Source of the DNA: Marinomonas profundimaris
Lineage (GTDB): Bacteria; Pseudomonadota; Gammaproteobacteria; Pseudomonadales; Marinomonadaceae
NCBI RefSeq assembly: GCF_000508165.1
Contig: NZ_AYOZ01000060.1
Location: 124,001-188,000, forward strand
DNA length: 64,000 nucleotides
Direction: 5' to 3'
Below, one piece after another: positions 55,803 to 64,000 of this stretch (positions are counted from its first letter, which is position 1; every line of letters begins with the position of its first letter). Made by a program: the position numbers and the translations under genes. Below the pieces are notes generated by a model. That model ran no database searches, had not been told where the DNA came from, and saw nothing but the letters and a program-made list of their open reading frames with translations.

Positions 55803-57746
55803 TTATTCCTCCGCCCGCCGTTGATAACGTTTATCGAGCGCCGCCAACAAACCGCCCAACATCATCATGATGCCGCCCAACCATATCCAACGCACAAAGG
55901 ATTTGACGTAAATCCTCACCCCCCAAGCAGCGCCGTCTAATTTTTCACCCAATGAAAGGTATAAATCTCGCGTAAAGCCAGCGTCTAAAGCCGCTTCGGT
56001 CATCACTTGCTGTCGCGTTGTAAACATACGTTTTTCTGGACGCAACACGGCAACAGGATCAGGATCGCCCGCTTTAAATACCGTGAATTGCGCTCTGTCT
56101 GCGACGTAATTTGGCCCTTTGATTTGCTCTAATCGATCAAAATGAAATTCATAGCCCGCGATACTGGCACTGTCGCCCGGCGATAAACGCAACATAGCCT
56201 CATGACTATTGATACTGACTAACACAATGCCCACAAGCGTGACGACAATGCCAAGGTGTGCCAACAACATACCGTAATAGTTTCTTGGTAACTGACGTGC
56301 ACGAGGAATAATGCCTTTTGATCCTGCAGAGACCTTGCTGAACCAATCAAAAAATGACAAACACACCACCCAAAAAACCACTGTAAAACTCACCCAAGCC
56401 AACAGCCCAAAACCACACCACAGCACAAGTACGGTTGCGAGCAACCCCGATAAAACCATCGACAACAAACAAGGTCCAACAATCACACTGAGTGGCGTAT
56501 TATGCCATTTTGACAAAGGACCGATGCCCATAAAGACAATGAGCAATAAAGCGACAGGGGTAAACACGCTATTAAAATAAGGCGCGCCAACCGAAATTTT
56601 ACCAAGATCCAACGCATCAAATATTAAAGGGTACAAGGTGCCCAAAAGCACCGTCAGCGTTAAGACCGTAAGCAAAATATTGTTCAACAGCAACCAAGCT
56701 TCTCGCCCAGTCAGACCGAAAGAAACGCTGGATTTTACTTGAGCAGCACGAATGGCGTACAAAAGCAGACTACCGCCCACCAACACAATCAATAAGACGA
56801 GTATAAAAATGCCGCGAGTAGGGTCGGCTGCAAAAGAATGCACTGACGTTAATACGCCAGAGCGAACCAAAAACGCGCCCAATAAAGAAAGACTGAAAGT
56901 AAAAATCGCCAACAACACGGTCCAGCTTTTGAACACGCCACGCTTTTCCGTCACCGCAAGAGAATGCAATAACGCCGTGCCCGCCAACCAAGGCATGAAC
57001 GACGCATTCTCGACAGGATCCCAAAACCACCAGCCTCCCCAGCCTAACTCATAATAAGCCCACCAACTTCCTAGCGTAATACCCAGCGTCAGAAACGCCC
57101 AAGAACACGCAGTCCAAGGTCGAGCCCATCGCGCCCAAGAAGCGTTAAGATTTCCCGTAATCAATGCTGTAACAGCAAATGCAAAGGCCACGGAAAAACC
57201 AACATATCCCATGTACAATACTGGCGGATGAACAATCAGCCCAAAATCCTGCAGCAGCGGATTCAGATCTCCACCATCCATAGGAATATCAGGTAACAAA
57301 CGCACAAAAGGCGAAGAGGTAAAAATAAGGAAAGACAAAAAACCCGTACTAACAATGCCTAAAACCGCTAAGACAACGGGCCCAACATTTTCAGGCAACG
57401 TGCGTACTTTTAAAGCAACGGCAGAACACCAACCAGACAAAATAAACACCCATAACAACAAGGACCCTTCATGACCACCCCACACTGCGCTGAATTTGTA
57501 CCAAATGGGCAACTGGCTATTTGAGTTTTGGCTAACATACAAAACGGAAAAATCGTCCGTGATAAAAGCAACACTCAATATCACAAAGCTTACCAAAACG
57601 AGCGTCGACATAATCAAGGTCAAAGGCTGGGCCATTTCTAATAAAAGGCGATTTCTAGCCCAATACCCAATCAATGGCACCAACGCCAATGACAGCGCAA
57701 AAAACAATGACAGTATCAGTGAAAACTGACCAATTTCAGGAAGCAT
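55803..57746 (-). CDS. ccmF: Haem lyase subunit CcmF
   Basis: A 647-residue polytopic membrane protein. The tryptophan-rich WWD motif, GWGGWWFWDPVENASFMPWL, presents haem to the apocytochrome, and the conserved His residues are present in loops such as HPPVLYMGYVG. It is the core of the haem ligation complex. The gene lies between ccmE and ccmG in the conserved order. Confidence 0.96.
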   Translation of the reverse strand: MLPEIGQFSLILSLFFALSLALVPLIGYWARNRLLLEMAQPLTLIMSTLVLVSFVILSVAFITDDFSVLYVSQNSNSQLPIWYKFSAVWGGHEGSLLLWVFILSGWCSAVALKVRTLPENVGPVVLAVLGIVSTGFLSFLIFTSSPFVRLLPDIPMDGGDLNPLLQDFGLIVHPPVLYMGYVGFSVAFAFAVTALITGNLNASWARWARPWTACSWAFLTLGITLGSWWAYYELGWGGWWFWDPVENASFMPWLAGTALLHSLAVTEKRGVFKSWTVLLAIFTFSLSLLGAFLVRSGVLTSVHSFAADPTRGIFILVLLIVLVGGSLLLYAIRAAQVKSSVSFGLTGREAWLLLNNILLTVLTLTVLLGTLYPLIFDALDLGKISVGAPYFNSVFTPVALLLIVFMGIGPLSKWHNTPLSVIVGPCLLSMVLSGLLATVLVLWCGFGLLAWVSFTVVFWVVCLSFFDWFSKVSAGSKGIIPRARQLPRNYYGMLLAHLGIVVTLVGIVLVSINSHEAMLRLSPGDSASIAGYEFHFDRLEQIKGPNYVADRAQFTVFKAGDPDPVAVLRPEKRMFTTRQQVMTEAALDAGFTRDLYLSLGEKLDGAAWGVRIYVKSFVRWIWLGGIMMMLGGLLAALDKRYQRRAEE

Positions 57747-57758
57747 AAAAAGCCTAAA

Positions 57759-58226
57759 CTAATGAGTTGATTGTTCGGTATTGATTTTTCGGTCGGTTGT
57801 TTTTTGTGCATTTCTTAACGCTTCGGAGACTTCAGGTGGCATGTACTTTTCATCATGTTTCGCCAAAACTTGATTGGCCTGAAAAACACCATTTTGATCC
57901 AACTTACCTTGAGCAACAATCCCCTGCCCCTCTCGAAACAAATCTGGCAGGATACCGCGATAAGAAATGGTGACACTGTGTTGAAAATCGGTCACATCAA
58001 AGGTGACTGCCAGCGTTTCAGAATGACGCTTAACACTGCCTTTAACCACCATGCCACCAGCGCGAATATTGATATCATGGGGGGCATCTCCCATAACGAT
58101 TTGGGAAGGCGAATAGAATAAATTGATATTTTGCTGAAGAGCGTACAGGATCAAGCCTATGGCGGCACTCAAGATAATGACGATCGCAACAATAACAAAT
58201 AGACGTTTTTTTCTGACTGGGTGCAT
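57759..58226 (-). CDS. ccmE: Haem chaperone CcmE
   Basis: A 155-residue membrane-anchored periplasmic haem chaperone. An N-terminal helix (about 9-28) precedes the beta-barrel domain; the haem-binding His is in [11 protein letters not shown], where the expected HDExYxPPE motif is present. The start overlaps the ccmD stop by one base (TAATG). Confidence 0.94.
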   Translation of the reverse strand: MHPVRKKRLFVIVAIVIILSAAIGLILYALQQNINLFYSPSQIVMGDAPHDINIRAGGMVVKGSVKRHSETLAVTFDVTDFQHSVTISYRGILPDLFREGQGIVAQGKLDQNGVFQANQVLAKHDEKYMPPEVSEALRNAQKTTDRKINTEQSTH

Positions 58227-58402
58227 TAGCGTATTTGATCCATTCGATAACGTTTCATCAAAGTATTTCTGACTTTACGATGGTGAGCAAACGTATTCCA
58301 AGTCAACACGGCAATAGCTAACATACTAAAACCATACGCTGACCACACATACACGCCATGTTTTCCCATTATTAAAAACGCTGGAAATGTATCAAAGGCC
58401 AC
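58226..58402 (-). CDS. ccmD: Haem exporter protein CcmD
   Basis: A 58-residue small membrane protein. The frame reads from GTG at 58402 inside the ccmC 3' end to TAA at 58226-58228. It contains a hydrophobic segment ([19 protein letters not shown]) and a basic tail ([17 protein letters not shown]), typical of CcmD, which helps release holo-CcmE from CcmABC. GAGGTG lies about 11 bases upstream. It is short enough to be missed by ORF filters. Confidence 0.85.
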   Translation of the reverse strand: MAFDTFPAFLIMGKHGVYVWSAYGFSMLAIAVLTWNTFAHHRKVRNTLMKRYRMDQIR

Positions 58403-59138
58403 GATCCATCACCTCTTTTTTCACCCAACTTGAGCGGTGTTCTCGCTGCAGTATTTCCGACTGCATTCGCCATAACACCAAGCCCGCTATGAATAAATAA
58501 AACCCAACAACAGACACAAGCAAAGGAAGCCACATCTCCGCAGACATGGCCGGCTTTTCCGCCAAACTAAACGTCGCACCTTGATGCAAGGTATTCCACC
58601 ACACGACTGAATACTTGATAATAGGTAAGTTAATCAACCCAACGACGCAAACCACCGCGGTGGCTTTATTGGCAAGCATCACATCATCAAACGCACTTTG
58701 CAGTGCAATAATCCCCATATACAAAAAAAACAACACAAGCACAGACGTCAATCTCGCGTCCCAAATCCACCACGTCCCCCAAGTGGGTTTTCCCCAAATG
58801 GCTCCAGTGACCAGTGCAATCAATGCCATCACAGCACCAATTGGCGCTATCGCCTTAATAAAAATAGGCGCCATTTTCATTTGCCAAACAAGGTAAACAA
58901 AACCCGCCGCACCTAATGCGAAGTAGCAAGATTGAGCCAGCATAGCGGCCGGCACATGAATATAAATAATGCGGAACGTGTCGCCTTGCTGATAATCCGC
59001 CGGAGCAAACGCCAACCCCCATACCAGACCCACAATCAGACCAATGCTACCAAGACCCAACAACGGCAAGACCCACGATTTAGACTGGAAGAAAAACCAC
59101 TTTGGCGAACCCAATTTATGAAACCACACCCAGCGCAT
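58392..59138 (-). CDS. ccmC: Haem exporter protein CcmC
   Basis: A 248-residue membrane protein with six hydrophobic segments and the WWD-type motif WGTWWIWDARLTSVLVLF that binds haem. CcmC loads haem on CcmE. The gene overlaps ccmB by one base and the 3' end overlaps ccmD by 11 bases. Confidence 0.95.
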   Translation of the reverse strand: MRWVWFHKLGSPKWFFFQSKSWVLPLLGLGSIGLIVGLVWGLAFAPADYQQGDTFRIIYIHVPAAMLAQSCYFALGAAGFVYLVWQMKMAPIFIKAIAPIGAVMALIALVTGAIWGKPTWGTWWIWDARLTSVLVLFFLYMGIIALQSAFDDVMLANKATAVVCVVGLINLPIIKYSVVWWNTLHQGATFSLAEKPAMSAEMWLPLLVSVVGFYLFIAGLVLWRMQSEILQREHRSSWVKKEVMDRGL

Positions 59139-59800
59139 CAGTTAACACTCGCTTTTACAGCAATCGCCGTCATAACAGGCGACACAACCAAAGACAATAA
59201 AGACATCGCCAACAACATCGCCAGCGAGCCAGAATAAGACAACCCGGCTTGAGCGGCATGAACCGCTGAGGTCGCGAAGATAATCACGGGGAAATAAAAG
59301 GGCAAGATAAGCAACATCATCAACATGCTGCCTTGCCTTAATGACACCGTTAACGCAGAACCAATGAGGCCAATAAAAAATAAACTTGGCGAGCCAAGCA
59401 ACAATGTCAGGATTAACACCCAAAAAACCGTACTGGGTAAAAACAACATTTCGCTTAACAGCGGCATAATTAACAACAGAGGAACAACCACACAGCCCCA
59501 TAAAGCCAACACTTTCAGCAACATTAATAACGGTAGCGACAACCCGCTCGTTACTAACTGTTCCAAAGAGCCATCAAGGTAATCTTCTTTAAAAGCACCT
59601 TCTATCGCCATCAAAATAGACAACACGGCTGCACACCAGATAATGCCACCTGCCGCTGGCGCTAAAAACGCTGGCGACGGATCCACACCAATCGGAAACA
59701 ATGCCACCACAAGAATAAAAAACAGCAATGCATTGAGCACATCTTGTTTTCGACGCCATAAGATTAGAAATTCAGATTGCAAAAAAGAGGAATACGTCAT
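59138..59800 (-). CDS. ccmB: Haem exporter permease CcmB
   Basis: A 220-residue membrane protein with six hydrophobic segments, the permease of the CcmAB ABC transporter. Family motifs such as RRKQDVLNALLFFILVVALFP and DYLDGSLEQLVTSGLSLP are present. It overlaps ccmA by four bases. Confidence 0.95.
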   Translation of the reverse strand: MTYSSFLQSEFLILWRRKQDVLNALLFFILVVALFPIGVDPSPAFLAPAAGGIIWCAAVLSILMAIEGAFKEDYLDGSLEQLVTSGLSLPLLMLLKVLALWGCVVVPLLLIMPLLSEMLFLPSTVFWVLILTLLLGSPSLFFIGLIGSALTVSLRQGSMLMMLLILPFYFPVIIFATSAVHAAQAGLSYSGSLAMLLAMSLLSLVVSPVMTAIAVKASVN

Positions 59801-60411
59801 GACAATAAAACGACATCTCGAGCAGACACTAAGCGTAAGTCTTGATGCGTTGTTAACACAACCAAACCACCTAAAGACACATGTTGTTGTATACGGTTTT
59901 CCAATATTGTGCAGCCTTTGGCATCCAGAGAGGAAAAAGGTTCATCTAATAACCAAAGTGTTTTTTCACTCAACCATAAGCGAGCCAACGCCACGCGCTT
60001 CGTTTGTCCGGCAGAAAGCGACGTCACTAATGTATCTCGAAAAGGCCATAGGCCTAAATGTTCTAATGCAGAATTCAACTCATCTGACGATACATCAGGA
60101 CAATACCAGCGCAGATTTTCTTCCACTGACAAAAGTCGTTTCACACCAACGGCATGACCAATATAAAGGGTGCTTTCTATTAATACATCTCGGCACTGAG
60201 TCACGTTTTTACCTAAATAGTATATTGTCCCTTCTATTGGCGTTATCACATCGACAATCGCTTTTAACAAAGAACTTTTGCCCGTACCGTTTCCCCCCAA
60301 AATACGCAGCACCTCGCCCGGTCGCACGTCAAAAGAAAGCCCTCGACACAGGTCTCTTTCTCCACGTTCAATCCAAAGATCTGATATTGTTAAAGAAGCA
60401 GAAGATTGCAA
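59797..60411 (-). CDS. ccmA: Haem exporter ATP-binding protein CcmA
   Basis: A 204-residue ABC ATPase with Walker A GGNGTGKSSLLKAI, signature LSAGQTKRVALARLW and Walker B LWLLDEPFSSLD. CcmAB uses ATP to release holo-CcmE from CcmCD. It is the first gene of the ccmABCDEFGHI operon, divergent from the FliK-like gene with 113 bases between starts. Confidence 0.95.
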   Translation of the reverse strand: MQSSASLTISDLWIERGERDLCRGLSFDVRPGEVLRILGGNGTGKSSLLKAIVDVITPIEGTIYYLGKNVTQCRDVLIESTLYIGHAVGVKRLLSVEENLRWYCPDVSSDELNSALEHLGLWPFRDTLVTSLSAGQTKRVALARLWLSEKTLWLLDEPFSSLDAKGCTILENRIQQHVSLGGLVVLTTHQDLRLVSARDVVLLS

Positions 60412-60524
60412 AAGTTTTATCCCGCCCGGCCGATAAAGAGGTCACATTACCATTATTTGGTAAAAATACAGTTGGCTCATTATATGAGAATCTTCCTAAA
60501 ATAACGAACCAATAGGCAGGCAAC

Positions 60525-62183
60525 ATGATCTCTGACATCCAATCTATGCTTAACGCATCAACAGGCAAGCAGAGCAATGTCAGCAACAGCACAAATAACA
60601 CGCTTGGCAACGCAGGAACACTTGCCAAACTTAGCAGTGAAATCAAATTAATAGAAAATCTCAGCTTAATAAAATTTCAAGGCAGTGAAGCGCTCAACTT
60701 TCAAGGAAAGCCTGTACAACTTTTACACGCAACCAGCTCACAACAGCCCTTTACGTTAATTAATACCGGAACACCAATTAGTATTGGCGATATCACTAAC
60801 GCACAACTGGATAAGACAACGCCCTCTCAAGTTAGGTTAACCATTCCGACAGACTCTCTTTCGCGTCAGAGCACAGCGCCATCACAGTCAGTAACAACAA
60901 ATCAAACTACACTCCAAACCAAACCAATTGAAACTCTAACGTTAGCATCAAGAGTCATGAATCTGACCGTTGTATCAACACCCACAGCCGAAACCACAAA
61001 GACAAGCCCTCCTGCCAACCAAAGTCAGCTGCCTAACACCCAAGTTTCTAAGGTTCAAACGGGAAACAGCACTCTCGCCATAAACACACCAACAAACACT
61101 CAAGTAAACTCTCAAAGTAACACTCAAGCGATTACACCAAACACGATAAAGGTTGGCGCTCAGACGGTAAATCCTCCCATAGAAAGCAATGCACCAAGCA
61201 AATCTCAGATTATCACCGTCACAGATGGAAAAAATGAGTTTCCGATTATTAGCCAAGGAGGATTGAAAAAGGGAGATGTCATTCGGGTCTTTATTGATGC
61301 GAACAACAATGTTCAGGCCCTACCGCCCAAAACGAATACCGCGCTGGTTACAACCACATTACAAATGGACGCGTTAAAACAAAGCCTTCCTAAGCAATTG
61401 TCTTTCGGTGACATGTCTCAACTCGTTAAACAACTGCACAGTATGAATGAAACATCGCCTTCAACTTTACCACCTCAAACACAACAAGCGCTCAAGCAAC
61501 TCGTTCAACATTTACCCAATTTGGCAGCACTAACGTCATCGCCAGACGCAATGAAGCAAGCGATTCAAACCAGTGGCTTATTCTCTGAATCGCTGCTTCT
61601 TAACGACAATAAAATACAGCTTCCTGCCGATTTGAAAATCAATTTGGAACGGTTAAAAGACGCACAAGAAAGCGCCGGTGCGTTACGTCTCGGTAATACG
61701 GTAGGAAACAATCTTCCCACCGAACAAATTGCCAATGCCATCGAGAGAATTACAACCAATCAACTACGGCACATGAACGATTCAACTCAGCTCGGCACAC
61801 CGACGTACCCATTACACATTGAACTGCCAATCAAAGATGGCCAATCCCACCATCTGACCCAAATAGAAATCAATCAAGATACCAGTACAAAAGACAACCA
61901 ACAGCAGGATCGCCGCTGGTTGGTGAAGTTAAAATTTGATTTTGAAGAAACAGGTAGGTTCGATGCGCGAGCCAGTATTCAAGCTAATAAAGTCGGCATC
62001 CTCTTTGCTGCAGAGAATCCAGATACCGTACAAAAATTACAAAAAAACCTGCCGATTCTCAAACAACAATTAAAAGACAAAGACATCGATGTTGAGCGAC
62101 TGGATACGTTTCAAGCAAAGCTAGAAAGAGAAGATAAAAATGACACGTTTAAAACACACGCTTTAATCGATGTGAGAACCTAA
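60525..62183 (+). CDS. FliK-like hook-length control domain protein
   Basis: A 552-residue protein. The N-terminal two thirds are rich in Thr, Ser, Gln and Asn and probably disordered; the C-terminal ~130 residues (LHIELPIKDGQSHH, DRRWLVKLKFDFEETGRFDARAS) match the flagellar hook-length control (Flg_hook) domain. In pseudomonads a FliK-like gene sits in this position next to ccm and an FlhB-like gene, separate from the main flagellar fliK. The stop overlaps the start of the FlhB-like gene (TAATG). Confidence 0.8.
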   Translation: MISDIQSMLNASTGKQSNVSNSTNNTLGNAGTLAKLSSEIKLIENLSLIKFQGSEALNFQGKPVQLLHATSSQQPFTLINTGTPISIGDITNAQLDKTTPSQVRLTIPTDSLSRQSTAPSQSVTTNQTTLQTKPIETLTLASRVMNLTVVSTPTAETTKTSPPANQSQLPNTQVSKVQTGNSTLAINTPTNTQVNSQSNTQAITPNTIKVGAQTVNPPIESNAPSKSQIITVTDGKNEFPIISQGGLKKGDVIRVFIDANNNVQALPPKTNTALVTTTLQMDALKQSLPKQLSFGDMSQLVKQLHSMNETSPSTLPPQTQQALKQLVQHLPNLAALTSSPDAMKQAIQTSGLFSESLLLNDNKIQLPADLKINLERLKDAQESAGALRLGNTVGNNLPTEQIANAIERITTNQLRHMNDSTQLGTPTYPLHIELPIKDGQSHHLTQIEINQDTSTKDNQQQDRRWLVKLKFDFEETGRFDARASIQANKVGILFAAENPDTVQKLQKNLPILKQQLKDKDIDVERLDTFQAKLEREDKNDTFKTHALIDVRT

Positions 62184-62431
62184 TGAAAAAAGCGATAGCA
62201 TTAAAGTACGATTACAGTACCGCTCCCACCGTAACGGCAAAAGGCAGTGGCTTGCTTGCGGAAAAAATAATGGAAGTGGCAAAAGAAAACGATGTTGTAT
62301 TACACCAAAGTCCTGAGTTAGTTGAAATGCTCAGCACTTTGGAGCTAGGAGAAGAAATTCCTGAAACACTGTACTTGGCTGTCGCCGAGATCATCGCCTT
62401 TGCACATAAGATCAAAGACCATCAATGGTAA
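62183..62431 (+). CDS. FlhB C-terminal-like (FhlB type) export switch protein
   Basis: An 82-residue protein that corresponds to the cytoplasmic C-terminal domain of FlhB/YscU after NPTH cleavage (AIALKYDYSTAPTVTAKGSG, LGEEIPETLYLAVAEIIAFA). It lacks the membrane part and the NPTH site. Free FlhB-CC paralogues are known in many bacteria and may replace or adjust the FlhB substrate switch. It is coupled to the FliK-like gene and overlaps the convergent DUF2802 gene by 10 bases. Confidence 0.88.
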   Translation: MKKAIALKYDYSTAPTVTAKGSGLLAEKIMEVAKENDVVLHQSPELVEMLSTLELGEEIPETLYLAVAEIIAFAHKIKDHQW

Positions 62432-62826
62432 TCTGAGTTTTTACGCGACTCTTGCTTCAACAAGCTAATTAGTTCCGCCTCAGCTCGAATAAGACCACAT
62501 TTGGAAACTAGGTCATCGATTGTCGCGCCCATTTCCAAAAGCTCCATTGCGCGATTATAAGAGACACCACCTTCTTTCGATAAGATCTCAGATTGCTTTT
62601 CAACCGCAAGATTAAGCTTTTTTTCAATAGCCACTAAACGCCGACCCATACCAATTGAACCAGACGCAAGCACTTGAACTTGCTTTTTTTGATTGGCCTC
62701 CGCTTCTGCGTGTTGACGTTTCGTTTGCGCCAAACGCTTTGACAACCGAAAAGCCCACACAACAACGGCGGTCAAAATCACAAACTGCAGCATCAAAAGC
62801 AGGTTAAATAACCATTGAGATTCCAT
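62422..62826 (-). CDS. DUF2802 domain protein
   Basis: A 134-residue protein with an N-terminal membrane helix (about residues 5-25) and a cytoplasmic coiled-coil part that ends in the DUF2802 signature (YNRAMELLEMGATIDDLVSKCGLIRAEAELI). In pseudomonads it lies beside cheW, FlhB-like and FliK-like genes. ATG at 62826 is preferred, although an in-frame TTG at 62835 is close to an AAGG motif. Its 3' end overlaps the FlhB-like gene on the opposite strand. Confidence 0.82.
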   Translation of the reverse strand: MESQWLFNLLLMLQFVILTAVVVWAFRLSKRLAQTKRQHAEAEANQKKQVQVLASGSIGMGRRLVAIEKKLNLAVEKQSEILSKEGGVSYNRAMELLEMGATIDDLVSKCGLIRAEAELISLLKQESRKNSDYH

Positions 62827-62848
62827 CGAGTACAACTACCTTAATTAC

Positions 62849-63340
62849 TTACATTGATCCGACTTCAGACCAATCATCTTCTGATAACAGCTTATCAAGA
62901 TCGACAAGAATCAATAAAATATCATTTTTATGACAGACCCCTTGAATAAATTTCGAGGACTCATCATTACCAACGTTTGGTGACGCTTCAATTTCAGACT
63001 GACGAAGGTAAACAACTTCTGATACCGCATCCACCAAAATCCCAATGACATGACCTTCCACTTCAAGGATCATGATTCGAGTGGCGTCTGTGATTTCACC
63101 TGAAGGCAAATCGAATCGCTGACAAGTGTCTATTACTGTCACGACCGTACCACGCAAGTGAATAATACCTAATACAAAATTAGGTGCTCCAGGCACGGGC
63201 GCAATCTCAGAGTATCGCAGCACTTCTTTCACTTGCATAACATTGACGCCGTAGATTTCATTTTCTAAGCGAAAAGTCACCCATTGCAACATTGGATCTT
63301 CTGATTGATTTGCTGTTTTTAACGCTACGCTGGTTGCCAT
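62849..63340 (-). CDS. cheW: Chemotaxis coupling protein CheW
   Basis: A 163-residue CheW that links chemoreceptors to CheA. It has the expected LQWVTFRLENEIYGVNVMQVKEVLRY start and GIIHLRGTVVTVIDTCQRFDLP loop. It is 36 bases after the longer CheW-domain gene and 22 bases before DUF2802. Confidence 0.93.
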   Translation of the reverse strand: MATSVALKTANQSEDPMLQWVTFRLENEIYGVNVMQVKEVLRYSEIAPVPGAPNFVLGIIHLRGTVVTVIDTCQRFDLPSGEITDATRIMILEVEGHVIGILVDAVSEVVYLRQSEIEASPNVGNDESSKFIQGVCHKNDILLILVDLDKLLSEDDWSEVGSM

Positions 63341-63376
63341 TACACATCTCCCAAGATCACAACGTGACCACTACAA

Positions 63377-64000
63377 TTATTTTAGCGTATTCTTAAACCC
63401 ATTTTTCGGGTCATCTAACAATTCTATAAAACCTTGTACATCCAGTATGGCACACATGTGGTCAATTACTGTACCTGCTAACCAAGGACGCTTACTTCGA
63501 TCACTTCGCCATTTTACTTGCGACGGTTCCAAAGTGATTGCTTCGGCAACACGTTCACAAGCCACGCTCCAATCAGAGCGATCGAGCTGAATCACAAATT
63601 TGAAGTTTTCTTTTAACTCACCGTCATAATGATTAGGCATTACCCACAGTGCAGTATCTACAGTTCTAAGGTTAAAATCACCAACATTTGCCACCCCCAT
63701 AAACCAATCGGGTTGACCAAAAATAGTGGTTACTTTTTCTTTTCCACTTTGAAAAATGCCACCTAACTCAACCAAAGGCACGGCCATTTTCAAGCCACCG
63801 ACATAAAAAAGTAAACATTCAAATCGACCTGTCGCCCACGGCAATGGATCTGTCTTAGAAATCTTTTTTACTGGCTCTGGCTCTGGCTCTGGCTCTGGCT
63901 TTGGCTCTGGCTCTTGCTCTGGCTCTGGCTTTGGCTCTGGCTCTTGCTCTGGCTCTGGCTGATCAATGCTCGGCGCGTCATCATCCATTGACAAGTCATC
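63377..64000 (-). CDS. CheW domain protein with Glu-Pro-rich repeat, N-terminus beyond window
   Basis: The visible 207 residues contain a Glu-Pro-rich low-complexity segment followed by a CheW-like domain (RFECLLFYVGGLKMAVPLVELGGIFQ, VANVGDFNLRTVDTALWVMP, LAGTVIDHMCAILDVQGF). The frame stays open to the window edge, so the TTG inside it (63994) is not a confident start and the N-terminus is likely outside. In pseudomonads such a protein (ParP-like) precedes cheW in chemotaxis clusters. Confidence 0.8.
   Translation of the reverse strand, partial: DDLSMDDDAPSIDQPEPEQEPEPKPEPEQEPEPKPEPEPEPEPVKKISKTDPLPWATGRFECLLFYVGGLKMAVPLVELGGIFQSGKEKVTTIFGQPDWFMGVANVGDFNLRTVDTALWVMPNHYDGELKENFKFVIQLDRSDWSVACERVAEAITLEPSQVKWRSDRSKRPWLAGTVIDHMCAILDVQGFIELLDDPKNGFKNTLK
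63871..63960. repeat. Hexanucleotide repeat encoding a Glu-Pro-rich segment
   Basis: Fifteen ctggct-type hexamers span 90 bases. They are organised as five ctggct units followed by two exact 30-base copies of ttggct-ctggct-cttgct-ctggct-ctggct (63901-63930 and 63931-63960). On the minus strand they encode alternating Glu-Pro with Lys and Gln substitutions. Unit number could change by slippage in frame. Confidence 0.9.

Noticed and set aside
59643..60515. A long open frame opposite ccmB and ccmA (290 codons)
   Set aside because: It is antisense to well-supported ccm genes and its translation matches no family; it arises from their codon use.
63871..63960. Hexamer repeat as a CRISPR array
   Set aside because: There are no spacers; it is a coding low-complexity repeat in frame with a CheW-domain gene.

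Overview
The window looks like chromosomal DNA of a marine gammaproteobacterium of the Oceanospirillales, most likely Marinomonas or a close relative. This is inferred from moderate-to-low GC, protein similarity to enterobacterial and pseudomonad orthologues (YbiT, PaeA, YaeR, MetR, RluB, YciO, MnmC, ZipA, LigA, the Ccm proteins), and pseudomonad-like synteny at the right end (CheW genes, DUF2802, FlhB-like, FliK-like, ccmA). No rRNA, tRNA, CRISPR, prophage or insertion sequence was recognised.

Layout. 0-5.7 kb: start of an ABC-F ATPase gene (ybiT), a yqjD/yqjE-like membrane-stress operon, paeA, and small envelope and redox genes. 5.9-8.8 kb: a YkgJ-like protein, an EAL phosphodiesterase gene divergent from an XRE regulator with four repeated operator-like sites between them, then a TrhA/hemolysin III gene. 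8.9-12.4 kb: a lipoprotein amidohydrolase, uppP, a ZntR-type MerR regulator and a Tsx-type nucleoside porin. 12.7-18 kb: cbpA-cbpM with a short-chain dehydrogenase remnant behind it, an OsmC-YcaO fusion gene and an MltC-like transglycosylase. 18.1-19.5 kb: an AT-rich DUF4041/GIY-YIG gene that looks acquired. 19.5-28.3 kb: a cobalamin operon (chlID-cobB-cbiD-cobK-cobH-cobL-cobI-cbiG) interrupted by a double-hairpin repeat. 28.5-33 kb: a hybrid histidine kinase and a REC-GGDEF-EAL protein. 33-41.9 kb: YitT-like protein, two LysR regulators, yaeR, peroxiredoxin, grxD, argF, metR and an RstAB-like two-component system. 42-50.5 kb: rluB-yciO-rnm block, yciB-yciI, a SelW-like protein, ppiA-mnmC, cysE and a YheU-family gene. 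50.5-60.4 kb: ligA, zipA and the complete ccmABCDEFGHI cytochrome c maturation operon, including a short ccmD. 60.5-64 kb: FliK-like and FlhB-like genes, DUF2802, cheW and a second CheW-domain gene carrying a hexanucleotide repeat that encodes a Glu-Pro-rich segment.

Most of the window is core metabolism and cell biology. The accessory-looking parts are the DUF4041/GIY-YIG gene, the dehydrogenase remnant, the palindromic repeat inside the cob operon, and the XRE/EAL intergenic operator array. The OsmC-YcaO fusion is a known but functionally unexplained architecture. No completely new multi-gene system is evident; the best leads are the operator array, the OsmC-YcaO fusion and the DUF4041/GIY-YIG gene.
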